From Dehalococcoidia bacterium UBA2979 (GTDB taxonomy: Bacteria; Chloroflexota; Dehalococcoidia; UBA2979), in NCBI GenBank assembly GCA_002348225.1, contig DEAP01000102.1, positions 1 through 21,700 on the forward strand: a stretch of 21,700 nt of DNA, written 5' to 3'. The notes beneath the pieces are model-generated. The model searched no databases. It saw only the letters and a list, made by a program, of their open reading frames with translations, and had not been told where the DNA came from. Within the stretch, counting starts at the first letter, position 1. Each line of letters begins with the position of its first letter. Of this stretch, positions 6,278 through 13,458 are shown in pieces. Both the position numbers and the translations under genes were made by a program.

Positions 6278-9010
6278 ATGACCGTTCCTCCGCAGTTCAA
6301 GTCCTATGCCAAGGTGGCTGTTAATACTCCGAATCCCACTGGGCTTACTTTTTCATATGAAATTCCCAGTCATCTAGAAGCACGAGTCGGTCAGTTTGTT
6401 ATCGTGCCATTCGGTAGGCAGTTGCTCCAAGGGATAATTGTTGAGGCGCCACTTGATACGCCTGGTTTTGATCCTGACCAAGTTAGGCCTATCAGTGGTG
6501 CTGACGAGACTGATTTCCGCCTTGCAGTTGAGCAGATAGATCTAGCTAAGTGGATGGCTAATTATTATTTCACTCCACTATGGAGTGTCCTCAAATTATT
6601 TTTCCCCGCGAGTCTCTTACGATCACCGGTGAAATTTTATCTAATCTCATCGGACTCCGAAAATGTGGTTCACCCTAATCAGATCGCCTTATCAAACGAC
6701 CAACAATTGATTCTCGATCAATTGGAAAAAGAACGGTCAGTGGAAGAGAGACTATTTACTGACCGCATGTCACGTGTCATGCCACGCTCTCGCTTATCAG
6801 TCGCGCTTCGAGCACTTGTCAAATTGAAGCTTATCAACGAACACTTCGAGCTTGGACTGGCTGCTGGCAAACCTAGGATCGAAAATATGTTCCGGTTAAC
6901 AGCGGAGGCTTTTCAGAAGGATGTAGAGGTTGTTGATTTTGCGAAACTTAGTCGCACGGTTGACGCAAAGCTTCTTCGTCTTGTGCTCGCGGAAGGAAGT
7001 GTGAATGTTGAGGTGATTAAGGGTCGCGGCCATAACTGGAAACGGGCAGCGGACAAACTATTGACTCAAGGCATACTCGGAATAGAAAATCAGAAAATAT
7101 CAGTACGCTTGAGCAATGCCGAACTCAATAATTATCTCGAATCGACCGCAATGACCGGATTGGAAAGGGAGTCATTACAGATACTTAAAGCCGCTGTGGA
7201 GTTGCATTCACAGTCGGGTTTGAGAACTTTCACACGAGATGACATTAAGAGATGGGGGATCGAGGGTAAAGGCATTGGTAGATCCCTCGAACTCTTGCGT
7301 ACAAAAGGCCTTGTAGAAAAAATTCAAGTTCTTAAGGAGCGGAGTCCGCTGGAACCGTATGTGATTTCGCGGACCCCAGCGAAGACACTCGTTGAGCAAC
7401 AGCAGTCTGCCGTGGATACCATAATAAAATCACTTGAGTCAGATTCCGGTCAGCAATTTTTGTTGCATGGTGTCACTGGCAGTGGCAAAACGGAAGTATA
7501 TATCGAATGTATACGTCATATCAAAACTCTGGGTAAAAAGGCCCTTCTGATGGTTCCAGAGATCGCACTCACTCCTCAGATGATTAGAAGGATTGCGGAG
7601 CAATTTCCTGGTGAAGTAGGCGTGATGCACTCTGGCCTATCGCGGGGCGAAATATTTGATGAGTGGCATGCGATAAAGCGAGGAGATTACCTAGTTGTTA
7701 TCGGTTCTCGTTCGAGTATTTTTGTGCCTCAAAAAGATATTAGGCTGATCATTCTGGATGAATCTCACGATAACTCGTACAAACAAAGTCAGCAGGAGCC
7801 ACGATATGATGCTCGGACTGTAGCTAGCCAAATGAATCAACTGTATGGTTGCACCATCGTCTATGGGTCCGCCACGCCAGATCCGGAAAACTACCAGCTG
7901 AGTAATCTTGGCGAGATTTCTAAAATTAGCATGGATGAACAGGTCCGCGTGGTCGCCCAGTCCGATGGAAGTCGAATTCCATGGGCTAGGCGACCACTTA
8001 GTGACGTAGAATTGGTCGACATGCGTAACGAGACGGGGTTGATATCCCGTCGCCTGAGTGAACTAATCATCGACGCATTAGATCGTAACGAGCAGGTACT
8101 TTTGCTCGTGAATCGAAGAGGGTTTGCTCCCTTTTTAATTTGTGACGATGGGTGCACACCCAAGTGCAAGCGTTGTGACTTGGTTCTCACATTGCATAGT
8201 GACCGAGAACCAACCCAGTTAGTGTGTCATTTTTGCGGAGCATCTCAAATTTATGATGGGATTTGTAGTACGACTAATTGTGACCGAAGACTGCATCCAA
8301 TAGGTGCAGGCACTCAACGGGTAGAGGATTTGATTAATAAACAGTTTCCAAACGCTCGTGTGGCGAGATGGGATTCGGATGCGGTCAATGGAGCAAAAAA
8401 ACATCTCGAATTGGTTGAGAGACTGGAGCAACAAGAAATAGATATTCTCGTTGGAACCCAAATGATTTCTAAAGGTCTTGACTTGCCTTTCCTGACGCTC
8501 GTCGGAGTGGTCTCGCTGGAAGGTTTGTCAGGTGGTCAAGACTTTCGATCGAACCAACGAATTTTTTCCCTACTGACGCAAGTTAAAGGTCGGGCCGGGC
8601 GAGCTAACCTCCCAGGAAAAATGATTGTACAAGGCTACGATCTCGATAATGAATTAGTCAAAGCGTTTATCAACGATGAGCCACAAGCGTATATGGATCA
8701 GGAGATTTCCTGGAGACGGACCTACGGTTATCCGCCATTTCGCCGGATCGCAAGACTTGGAATCAGACACAGTAACCGACTTTATATTGAACAGGAATCG
8801 GTGAGGCTGGCATCTTCGATATCATCAGTGGCTGTGAGCTTCCCAGACTCTGATGTCAGGGGGCCGTTTATTCCAACAATCTCTAAAGCCAAAGGAATGT
8901 TCAGACGAGAGATCTTAATATTTTCACCTGATCCGAATCTAATATTAAACAAGTTTGGACCACTTCCAGCAGGTTGGGTCGTAGATATCGACCCGATTGA
9001 CTTCTATTAG
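6278..9010 (+). CDS. priA: Primosomal replication restart helicase PriA
   Basis: Superfamily 2 3'-5' DNA helicase that reloads the replisome at stalled forks. At 910 residues it is longer than the common 730-820. Order: an N-terminal 3'-end DNA-binding domain (YAKVAVNTPNPTGLTFSYE through VPFGRQLLQGIIVEAP); an extended middle region to about residue 380; Walker A GVTGSGKT at 398-405; a DESH box at 494-497 (usually DEEH) followed by DNSYKQ and RYDARTVA; zinc-binding cysteines from C622 to C668; helicase motifs GTQMISKGLD and QVKGRAGRA. The start is ATG at 6278 with no strong ribosome-binding site, so coupling to rplS 20 bases upstream is possible. The ADADLGLH-like segment usual before the FRSxQR motif is replaced by VSLEGLSGGQDF, a divergent version. 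Confidence 0.94.
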   Translation: MTVPPQFKSYAKVAVNTPNPTGLTFSYEIPSHLEARVGQFVIVPFGRQLLQGIIVEAPLDTPGFDPDQVRPISGADETDFRLAVEQIDLAKWMANYYFTPLWSVLKLFFPASLLRSPVKFYLISSDSENVVHPNQIALSNDQQLILDQLEKERSVEERLFTDRMSRVMPRSRLSVALRALVKLKLINEHFELGLAAGKPRIENMFRLTAEAFQKDVEVVDFAKLSRTVDAKLLRLVLAEGSVNVEVIKGRGHNWKRAADKLLTQGILGIENQKISVRLSNAELNNYLESTAMTGLERESLQILKAAVELHSQSGLRTFTRDDIKRWGIEGKGIGRSLELLRTKGLVEKIQVLKERSPLEPYVISRTPAKTLVEQQQSAVDTIIKSLESDSGQQFLLHGVTGSGKTEVYIECIRHIKTLGKKALLMVPEIALTPQMIRRIAEQFPGEVGVMHSGLSRGEIFDEWHAIKRGDYLVVIGSRSSIFVPQKDIRLIILDESHDNSYKQSQQEPRYDARTVASQMNQLYGCTIVYGSATPDPENYQLSNLGEISKISMDEQVRVVAQSDGSRIPWARRPLSDVELVDMRNETGLISRRLSELIIDALDRNEQVLLLVNRRGFAPFLICDDGCTPKCKRCDLVLTLHSDREPTQLVCHFCGASQIYDGICSTTNCDRRLHPIGAGTQRVEDLINKQFPNARVARWDSDAVNGAKKHLELVERLEQQEIDILVGTQMISKGLDLPFLTLVGVVSLEGLSGGQDFRSNQRIFSLLTQVKGRAGRANLPGKMIVQGYDLDNELVKAFINDEPQAYMDQEISWRRTYGYPPFRRIARLGIRHSNRLYIEQESVRLASSISSVAVSFPDSDVRGPFIPTISKAKGMFRREILIFSPDPNLILNKFGPLPAGWVVDIDPIDFY

Positions 9011-9044
9011 CTCCAGAAAGCTGCAGAAACGAGTGGAACATGCG

Positions 9045-9575
9045 ATGCTATCAGCTATGAGCAGAAGACCTATCCGCTATCTTGGAGATTCGATACTGCG
9101 GCAGCCCGCTAAACGGGTCAGACAAATTGATGGAAGTATCCAAAACCTTATTCAGGATATGATCGAGTCAATGTACGAGGCACACGGCGTTGGCTTGGCG
9201 GCGCCTCAAATTGGTATTCCGTTGCGTGTTGTCGTCTTTGGAATGCCGGATGAACCTGCTTTTGCAGTAGTCAATCCGGAGATTACGAAAACTGAAGGAA
9301 CCCGACTAATTATGGAGGGATGCTTATCTGTCCCTGGCTATTCAGCCCCGGTGGAGCGTTCCGAATCAGTAACACTCCGAGGATTATCCGCCATGGGTGA
9401 ACGGATATCGATTACAGAAACCAACACTTTGTTAGCCCAAGCCTTCGAACATGAGACAGATCATGTAAATGGACTTTTGTATGTTGATCACGTCGATGAA
9501 GGTTCAGCTATTACTTATTCTCCACCACGCCCAGAAAATGAAAATGTTGAAGCCGATGAGCATAATTCCGGCTAG
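9045..9575 (+). CDS. def: Peptide deformylase
   Basis: Metalloenzyme that removes the formyl group from nascent proteins. The three family motifs are present: GVGLAAPQIG, EGCLSVPG with metal ligand C93, and HETDH (H136, H140 as ligands, E137 as catalytic acid/base). The start chosen is ATG at 9045, giving 176 residues; the frame is open further upstream to TTG at 8997, which would overlap priA, and ATG at 9057 is a third option that places the typical RPIRYLGDSILR opening close to the N-terminus. The C-terminal tail after the HETDH helix is acidic and polar. It follows priA by 34 bases, matching the frequent priA-def link. Confidence 0.95.
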   Translation: MLSAMSRRPIRYLGDSILRQPAKRVRQIDGSIQNLIQDMIESMYEAHGVGLAAPQIGIPLRVVVFGMPDEPAFAVVNPEITKTEGTRLIMEGCLSVPGYSAPVERSESVTLRGLSAMGERISITETNTLLAQAFEHETDHVNGLLYVDHVDEGSAITYSPPRPENENVEADEHNSG

Positions 9576-9609
9576 TGTGTCGCCCTGTCACGCGGTGCGA
9601 TAAGCTAAT

Positions 9610-9638
9610 GGGACATTACTAATATATATGTATATATT
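9610..9638 (+). promoter_or_regulatory. Candidate promoter with AT-rich palindrome upstream of yajC
   Basis: GGGACA (9610-9615) and TATATT (9633-9638) are 17 bases apart and fit a -35/-10 pair of moderate quality. The -10 lies in an inverted repeat, AATATATA-TG-TATATATT (9621-9638). A start of transcription near 9645 would leave a short leader carrying the AGAGAGGA ribosome-binding site. If real, yajC-secD-secF could be transcribed separately from def. Short AT palindromes arise easily by chance. Confidence 0.35.
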
Positions 9639-9658
9639 GAATTGAGAGAGGACTAGTC

Positions 9659-9997
9659 TTGGAATCACTCCTTTTACCCATAGCTCTTGCGGGTGCCTTT
9701 TATTTTATTTTGCTCCGACCGATGCTGAATCAGCAAAAGAAAAGGAAAGAGACGCTTTCGAGTCTGAAAATTGGGGACGAAGTATTGACTAATGCTGGAT
9801 TTTTTGCTGTCGTAACAGATATTGATACCCCGAGTGACGGTCCGATGCGTTTGCATCTTGAGTTAACGGAGGATGTAGTGGTAGAAGCCACTTCAGATTC
9901 GGTCTCGTCGATAATCGCTGAGAAAAATGAAGAGCAAGAAGAGCAAGAAGAGCAAGAAGAGCAAGAAGAGCAAGAAGAGCAAGAAGAGCAGGACTGA
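9659..9997 (+). CDS. yajC: Preprotein translocase subunit YajC with (EEQ)7 tail
   Basis: Small single-pass inner-membrane protein associated with SecDF. The 112-residue product begins with a hydrophobic helix (about residues 4-21, ending FILLRP), followed by the conserved QQKKRKETLSSLKIGDEVLTNAGFFAVV block. The start is TTG at 9659 with AGAGAGGA six bases upstream; no ATG fits. The last 23 residues are seven tandem Glu-Glu-Gln triplets ending in Asp, encoded by a 9-bp DNA repeat; YajC proteins often have charged tails, but such a regular one is unusual. secD follows about 100 bases downstream, the standard order. Confidence 0.93.
   Translation: MESLLLPIALAGAFYFILLRPMLNQQKKRKETLSSLKIGDEVLTNAGFFAVVTDIDTPSDGPMRLHLELTEDVVVEATSDSVSSIIAEKNEEQEEQEEQEEQEEQEEQEEQD
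9929..9991 (+). repeat. 9-bp tandem repeat (GAAGAGCAA x7) inside yajC
   Basis: Seven head-to-tail copies of GAAGAGCAA, the last ending CAG. The first six units are identical at the DNA level, which suggests recent expansion by slippage. As the unit is a multiple of three, copy-number change would alter only the length of the acidic tail, not the frame. Confidence 0.95.
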
Positions 9998-10103
9998 CGG
10001 CAGTGCCGCTACTGGACAAAGAGATTAGTAATTTTGAGCCTGCACTGTCTTTCGAAGAGGATAACAGTGCTGACATGTGCACTGGAGTAAGGAATCCTTT
10101 GAC

Positions 10104-11531
10104 ATGCGTAATCTAATAGCACTCTCATCAATATTTTTGTTGGCAATTGTTTCTATTTTGATTCTATGGCCAAGTGAGCCGGACAAATACTTCGGCGATG
10201 TCCCTGTCCTGAGTTCGCTACCAGGAGGTAACGGTCTTCAAATTGGAGATTTTGAACGGCGTGATATGCGTCTTGGGCTTGATTTGCAGGGTGGAACTAG
10301 ACTTTTACTTCAAGCTGAAGTCCCACAAAATTTCGATGGTGATCTTACCGAGGCTTTGGACGGGACAATCAGCGTTCTTCGAAAACGAGTGGATGCATCA
10401 GGGCTGTCCGAGTCTGAGATTACTCGACAAGGAGCCTCTAATATTGCTGTCCAAATGCCCGGATTGTCCCCCGAACAGGCTCGTTCACTAGTGGGTCGGA
10501 CTGCTCAGCTTCGCTTTTGTGAATCGGCAGAAATAGCTCCTGTGAAGGGGATTCCCTGTGATTCAGCAGGGCAGTGGTACGAGGCAACCGGGATAGTAGA
10601 TGATGAAGTTAAAGGTCTCACTGGAGCGTATCTTCTGCCTAATAGCTACGTAGCATTCAATGAGATTGGAGAGTCACAGATTGCCTTCGAGTTTAACAGT
10701 GACGGTGCCGAATTATTTGAACAAATCACATCGCGAGCTGTAGCGAATCGTGGCAAATTCGTCGGGAGTGATCAGATCGCCATTTTTCTGGATGATGAAC
10801 TTCTTTCAGCACCTAGAGTACAGGCAGTAATTCGCTCGAATGGTGTAATTACCGGACAAGACCTCGCGGAAGCTCGCGAATTAGTCATCCAACTGAATGC
10901 TGGGGCCTTACCTCTGTCATTGACCGTGCTACAGGAGCAATCAGTGGATGCAACCTTAGGGCAAGACTCTGTGGAGAAATCCCTCACTGCTGGGTTTATA
11001 GGACTAGTGCTGGTGGCTGTTTTTATGATTCTGTACTATCAATTCCCGGGTTTAATAGCAGTCCTTGCCCTCACAATTTATACATTAATTACTCTCGCAA
11101 TTTTTAAACTTTTGCCAGTAACTTTGACTCTTGCAGGAATCGGCGGATTCATACTTAGTGTTGGGATGGCAGTTGACGCAAACATTCTGATTTTCGAGCG
11201 AATCAAAGAAGAACTGCGCTCGGGCCGTTCGGTGGACATGTCTGTAAATTCTGGCTTTGCACGAGCTTGGTCATCAATTCGGGATTCGAACGTTACTACG
11301 CTAATCACATGTTTCATACTCTATCTCTTAGGCAGCGGAATTCAATTACCTGGTGTCGGTGCGTTTAGCGCACCACTAGTGCAAGGCTTTTCACTGACGC
11401 TTGGAATAGGTGTAATAGTGTCGATGTTCTCTTCGATTGTAGTTAGTCGCACATTCATACGAGTCTTTGCAAATCTGAAATCGTCCCGTAGATGGATCGA
11501 TTTCGGAAGTATCTCGAGAGGAGTAAGGTAG
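10104..11531 (+). CDS. secD: Protein translocase subunit SecD
   Basis: Accessory subunit of the Sec translocon that uses the proton motive force to help pull proteins out on the trans side. The start chosen is ATG at 10104, ten bases after AAGGA, giving 475 residues; an upstream GTG at 10077 lacks a ribosome-binding site. An N-terminal membrane helix is followed by LGLDLQGG (from L57), the external P1 domain, and five C-terminal helices containing GMAVDANILIFERIKEE and FARAWSSIRDSNVTTLIT. It is shorter than Enterobacterial SecD (about 615), like the compact form in many other phyla. The 3' end overlaps the longest secF frame by 40 bases, indicating coupled translation. Confidence 0.96.
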   Translation: MRNLIALSSIFLLAIVSILILWPSEPDKYFGDVPVLSSLPGGNGLQIGDFERRDMRLGLDLQGGTRLLLQAEVPQNFDGDLTEALDGTISVLRKRVDASGLSESEITRQGASNIAVQMPGLSPEQARSLVGRTAQLRFCESAEIAPVKGIPCDSAGQWYEATGIVDDEVKGLTGAYLLPNSYVAFNEIGESQIAFEFNSDGAELFEQITSRAVANRGKFVGSDQIAIFLDDELLSAPRVQAVIRSNGVITGQDLAEARELVIQLNAGALPLSLTVLQEQSVDATLGQDSVEKSLTAGFIGLVLVAVFMILYYQFPGLIAVLALTIYTLITLAIFKLLPVTLTLAGIGGFILSVGMAVDANILIFERIKEELRSGRSVDMSVNSGFARAWSSIRDSNVTTLITCFILYLLGSGIQLPGVGAFSAPLVQGFSLTLGIGVIVSMFSSIVVSRTFIRVFANLKSSRRWIDFGSISRGVR

Positions 11532-12871
11532 TCTCATATAACTACCTAGATTTGTTCATGAATCCAGAATCCATTTCCTCAGATACTTCAAAGCTTGACT
11601 TGGTGAAGCCACGTAAGTGGTGGTTTTTACTTTCTGGTTTGCTGATGATACTTTCAGTCATTTTTCTGATCAGACCAGGTCTGGTTCCGGGGATCGAGTT
11701 TAGTTCGGGAACCACGATGCTCGTACAATTTTCGACTGACACAAAAGTGGATCAGGCGCAGGTTAGGGAAGTGTTGACTCGTTTGGATCATCCCGAAGCT
11801 CGGATACAGTCGACGGGTGTCAATCAATATTTAATCAAGACCGATCAATTCGAGATACCCGACGGCGCTTTTACTGAAGTAGTGCCGGAATCGGACTATA
11901 GCCAGAAAGATATTGCAGAACCAGCGTTGATGCAGGTGGTTGGTAAATTGACCACGGGCAAGGAATCTAGCGATTCAGGCGAGATTTTTGTCCGATCGAC
12001 TATTGCCGGTGATGCATGCAGTCTTTATGCGGTCAGGGCTGAGGTCCCCGCCAATCGTGAATTAGATGTGTATGAACTTGTTGATTGCCCGGACGGTAGG
12101 AATTATCTGGTGGGTGCTGACGGTGCAACCGGATGGGTAACTGAATCCGATATCCGAGAGTATGTCCCGAATTCAGCTCCGGTGGAACCAACTCCCAGTA
12201 GTGATGTTGAATTGGGCGAAAAAGCGAAGGTTGAGTCAGAACTTGAAGCTGCCTTAGGACCTTTCGAATTACTAGAATTCTCGAGCGTTTCTCCAGTGGT
12301 TTCGGATGCTGCAGTGCGTAACGCTGCACTGGCAGTAGTCATCGCCGCATTGTTCATAATGGGCTATGTTCGGTTTGCATTTTCAACACTCGAGAAACCT
12401 TGGCGTTATGCGATTTGCGCGATCATAGCTCTATTCCATGACACGCTAATTGTGCTTGGTTTTTTTGCTGTCCTTGGTCCGATGCTGGGTCTAGAGGTGA
12501 ACTTGATGTTCATAACTGGGGTATTAACAGCGATCGGATTTTCAGTGCATGACTCTATTGTTGTGTTCGATCGAATACGGGAAAACATAACATTTTCTCC
12601 TCGCAACTCTTTAGTTGAAAATGTCAATTTGGCACTCACTCAGACTCTTGCGAGATCGTTGAACACTTCGCTTACTCTCTTACTTCCGATAGGGGCTCTA
12701 CTCCTACTCGGCGGTGACACGATCAGGTCTTTTTTAATGTCAATTTTCATTGGTGTAATTGTCGGTACGTATTCTTCGATAGGTTTGGCTGCACAATTAC
12801 TGGTCTCCTGGGAGGCAGGAGATTTTCGGCGCTGGTTTCGTATTGGAAAAAGTGACAGAGATATGGCATAG
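11492..12871 (+). CDS. secF: Protein translocase subunit SecF with SH3-like insertion
   Basis: Partner of SecD. First helix at about residues 43-60, then the P4-type external domain start (PGIEFSSGTTMLVQF), and after residue 276 five helices with GFSVHDSIVVFDRIREN and LARSLNTSLTLLLPIGALLLLGG. At 459 residues it is about 140 longer than usual SecF (about 300-320). The excess lies within the external domain, roughly residues 121-245; residues 176-225 read like a bacterial SH3 domain (CSLYAVRAEVPANRE, ELVDCPDGRNYLVG, TGWVTESDIREY), followed by a Pro/Ser/Glu linker. Two cysteines, C176 and C199, are in this insert and could pair. The start is uncertain: ATG 11492 overlaps secD by 40 bases; ATG 11558 gives 437 residues. 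The frame is continuous through the insert. Confidence 0.93.
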   Translation: MDRFRKYLERSKVVSYNYLDLFMNPESISSDTSKLDLVKPRKWWFLLSGLLMILSVIFLIRPGLVPGIEFSSGTTMLVQFSTDTKVDQAQVREVLTRLDHPEARIQSTGVNQYLIKTDQFEIPDGAFTEVVPESDYSQKDIAEPALMQVVGKLTTGKESSDSGEIFVRSTIAGDACSLYAVRAEVPANRELDVYELVDCPDGRNYLVGADGATGWVTESDIREYVPNSAPVEPTPSSDVELGEKAKVESELEAALGPFELLEFSSVSPVVSDAAVRNAALAVVIAALFIMGYVRFAFSTLEKPWRYAICAIIALFHDTLIVLGFFAVLGPMLGLEVNLMFITGVLTAIGFSVHDSIVVFDRIRENITFSPRNSLVENVNLALTQTLARSLNTSLTLLLPIGALLLLGGDTIRSFLMSIFIGVIVGTYSSIGLAAQLLVSWEAGDFRRWFRIGKSDRDMA

Positions 12872-12877
12872 AATCTT

Positions 12878-13450
12878 TTGGACAAATACGTTGGGTTCCT
12901 TGGCAGTAACAAGAAATATTTGACTATGGTGTCCTTGCTACTGGCGGTTTTAATTGGGTTAGCTATGGCGACTCAGTGGTCAATACTCGGGTCACTAGGG
13001 AGAGAGAGAGGCTCTCTCCAGATTGCGTGGTTTTCAGGATTAACGACTCTGTCAGTACTTGGTTTACTAGTGATAGCGAATCGAGTGTTTAGCGGAGCCG
13101 ACTACAGCGCATTTAATTCCATCGTTCGATATGAATGGCTATTCATTATTACCCTAGTCGGAAGTATAGGTCTCGTCACAGTAGCCAACAGTTTACCGTG
13201 GTGGTCTTTTTGTTCTGGTCTGTTTGGTCTCGCACTCATCGTAGGTGCGGCCTACCTGGTTCCTCGAATTGGCGTCGCCGAATTTTTCGTCGCGGTTACC
13301 TTGGGGTCTGCTATAGGTGGTGTAATACTCGATCACATAGGCGCTTTCGGAAACCCGACCATTTTGTTTTCACCTCTACGAATACTTGGTCTACTAGCAA
13401 TAATGTTAGGAGTGCTTTTGGTCAGAATTGGGAACTTCTGGCAGGAGTAG
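12878..13450 (+). CDS. YdcZ/DUF606-like membrane protein (DMT superfamily)
   Basis: A 190-residue protein with about six hydrophobic helices. The C-terminal half matches the pattern of the YdcZ (DUF606) family of small drug/metabolite-type carriers: a Trp-Trp before a glycine-rich helix, then PRIGVAEFFVAVTLGSAIGG, VILDHIGAFG and PLRILGLLAIMLGVLLV. Family members are commonly about 140-150 residues, so this one carries an additional N-terminal helix pair. The start is TTG at 12878, seven bases after the secF stop; an ATG at 12926 is inside the first helix region and less likely. Substrate unknown. It closes the plus-strand run and ends 8 bases from the convergent selB stop. Confidence 0.75.
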   Translation: MDKYVGFLGSNKKYLTMVSLLLAVLIGLAMATQWSILGSLGRERGSLQIAWFSGLTTLSVLGLLVIANRVFSGADYSAFNSIVRYEWLFIITLVGSIGLVTVANSLPWWSFCSGLFGLALIVGAAYLVPRIGVAEFFVAVTLGSAIGGVILDHIGAFGNPTILFSPLRILGLLAIMLGVLLVRIGNFWQE

Positions 13451-13458
13451 TATGGTAA

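Noticed and set aside
11492..11558. Frameshift or fusion at the secD-secF junction
   Set aside because: Both frames are intact; the 40-base overlap is better explained by translational coupling or by a later SecF start at 11558.
11855..12230. SecF insertion as a foreign gene inserted into secF
   Set aside because: The frame is continuous, base composition matches the flanks and no terminal repeats are visible; it reads as a domain of SecF.
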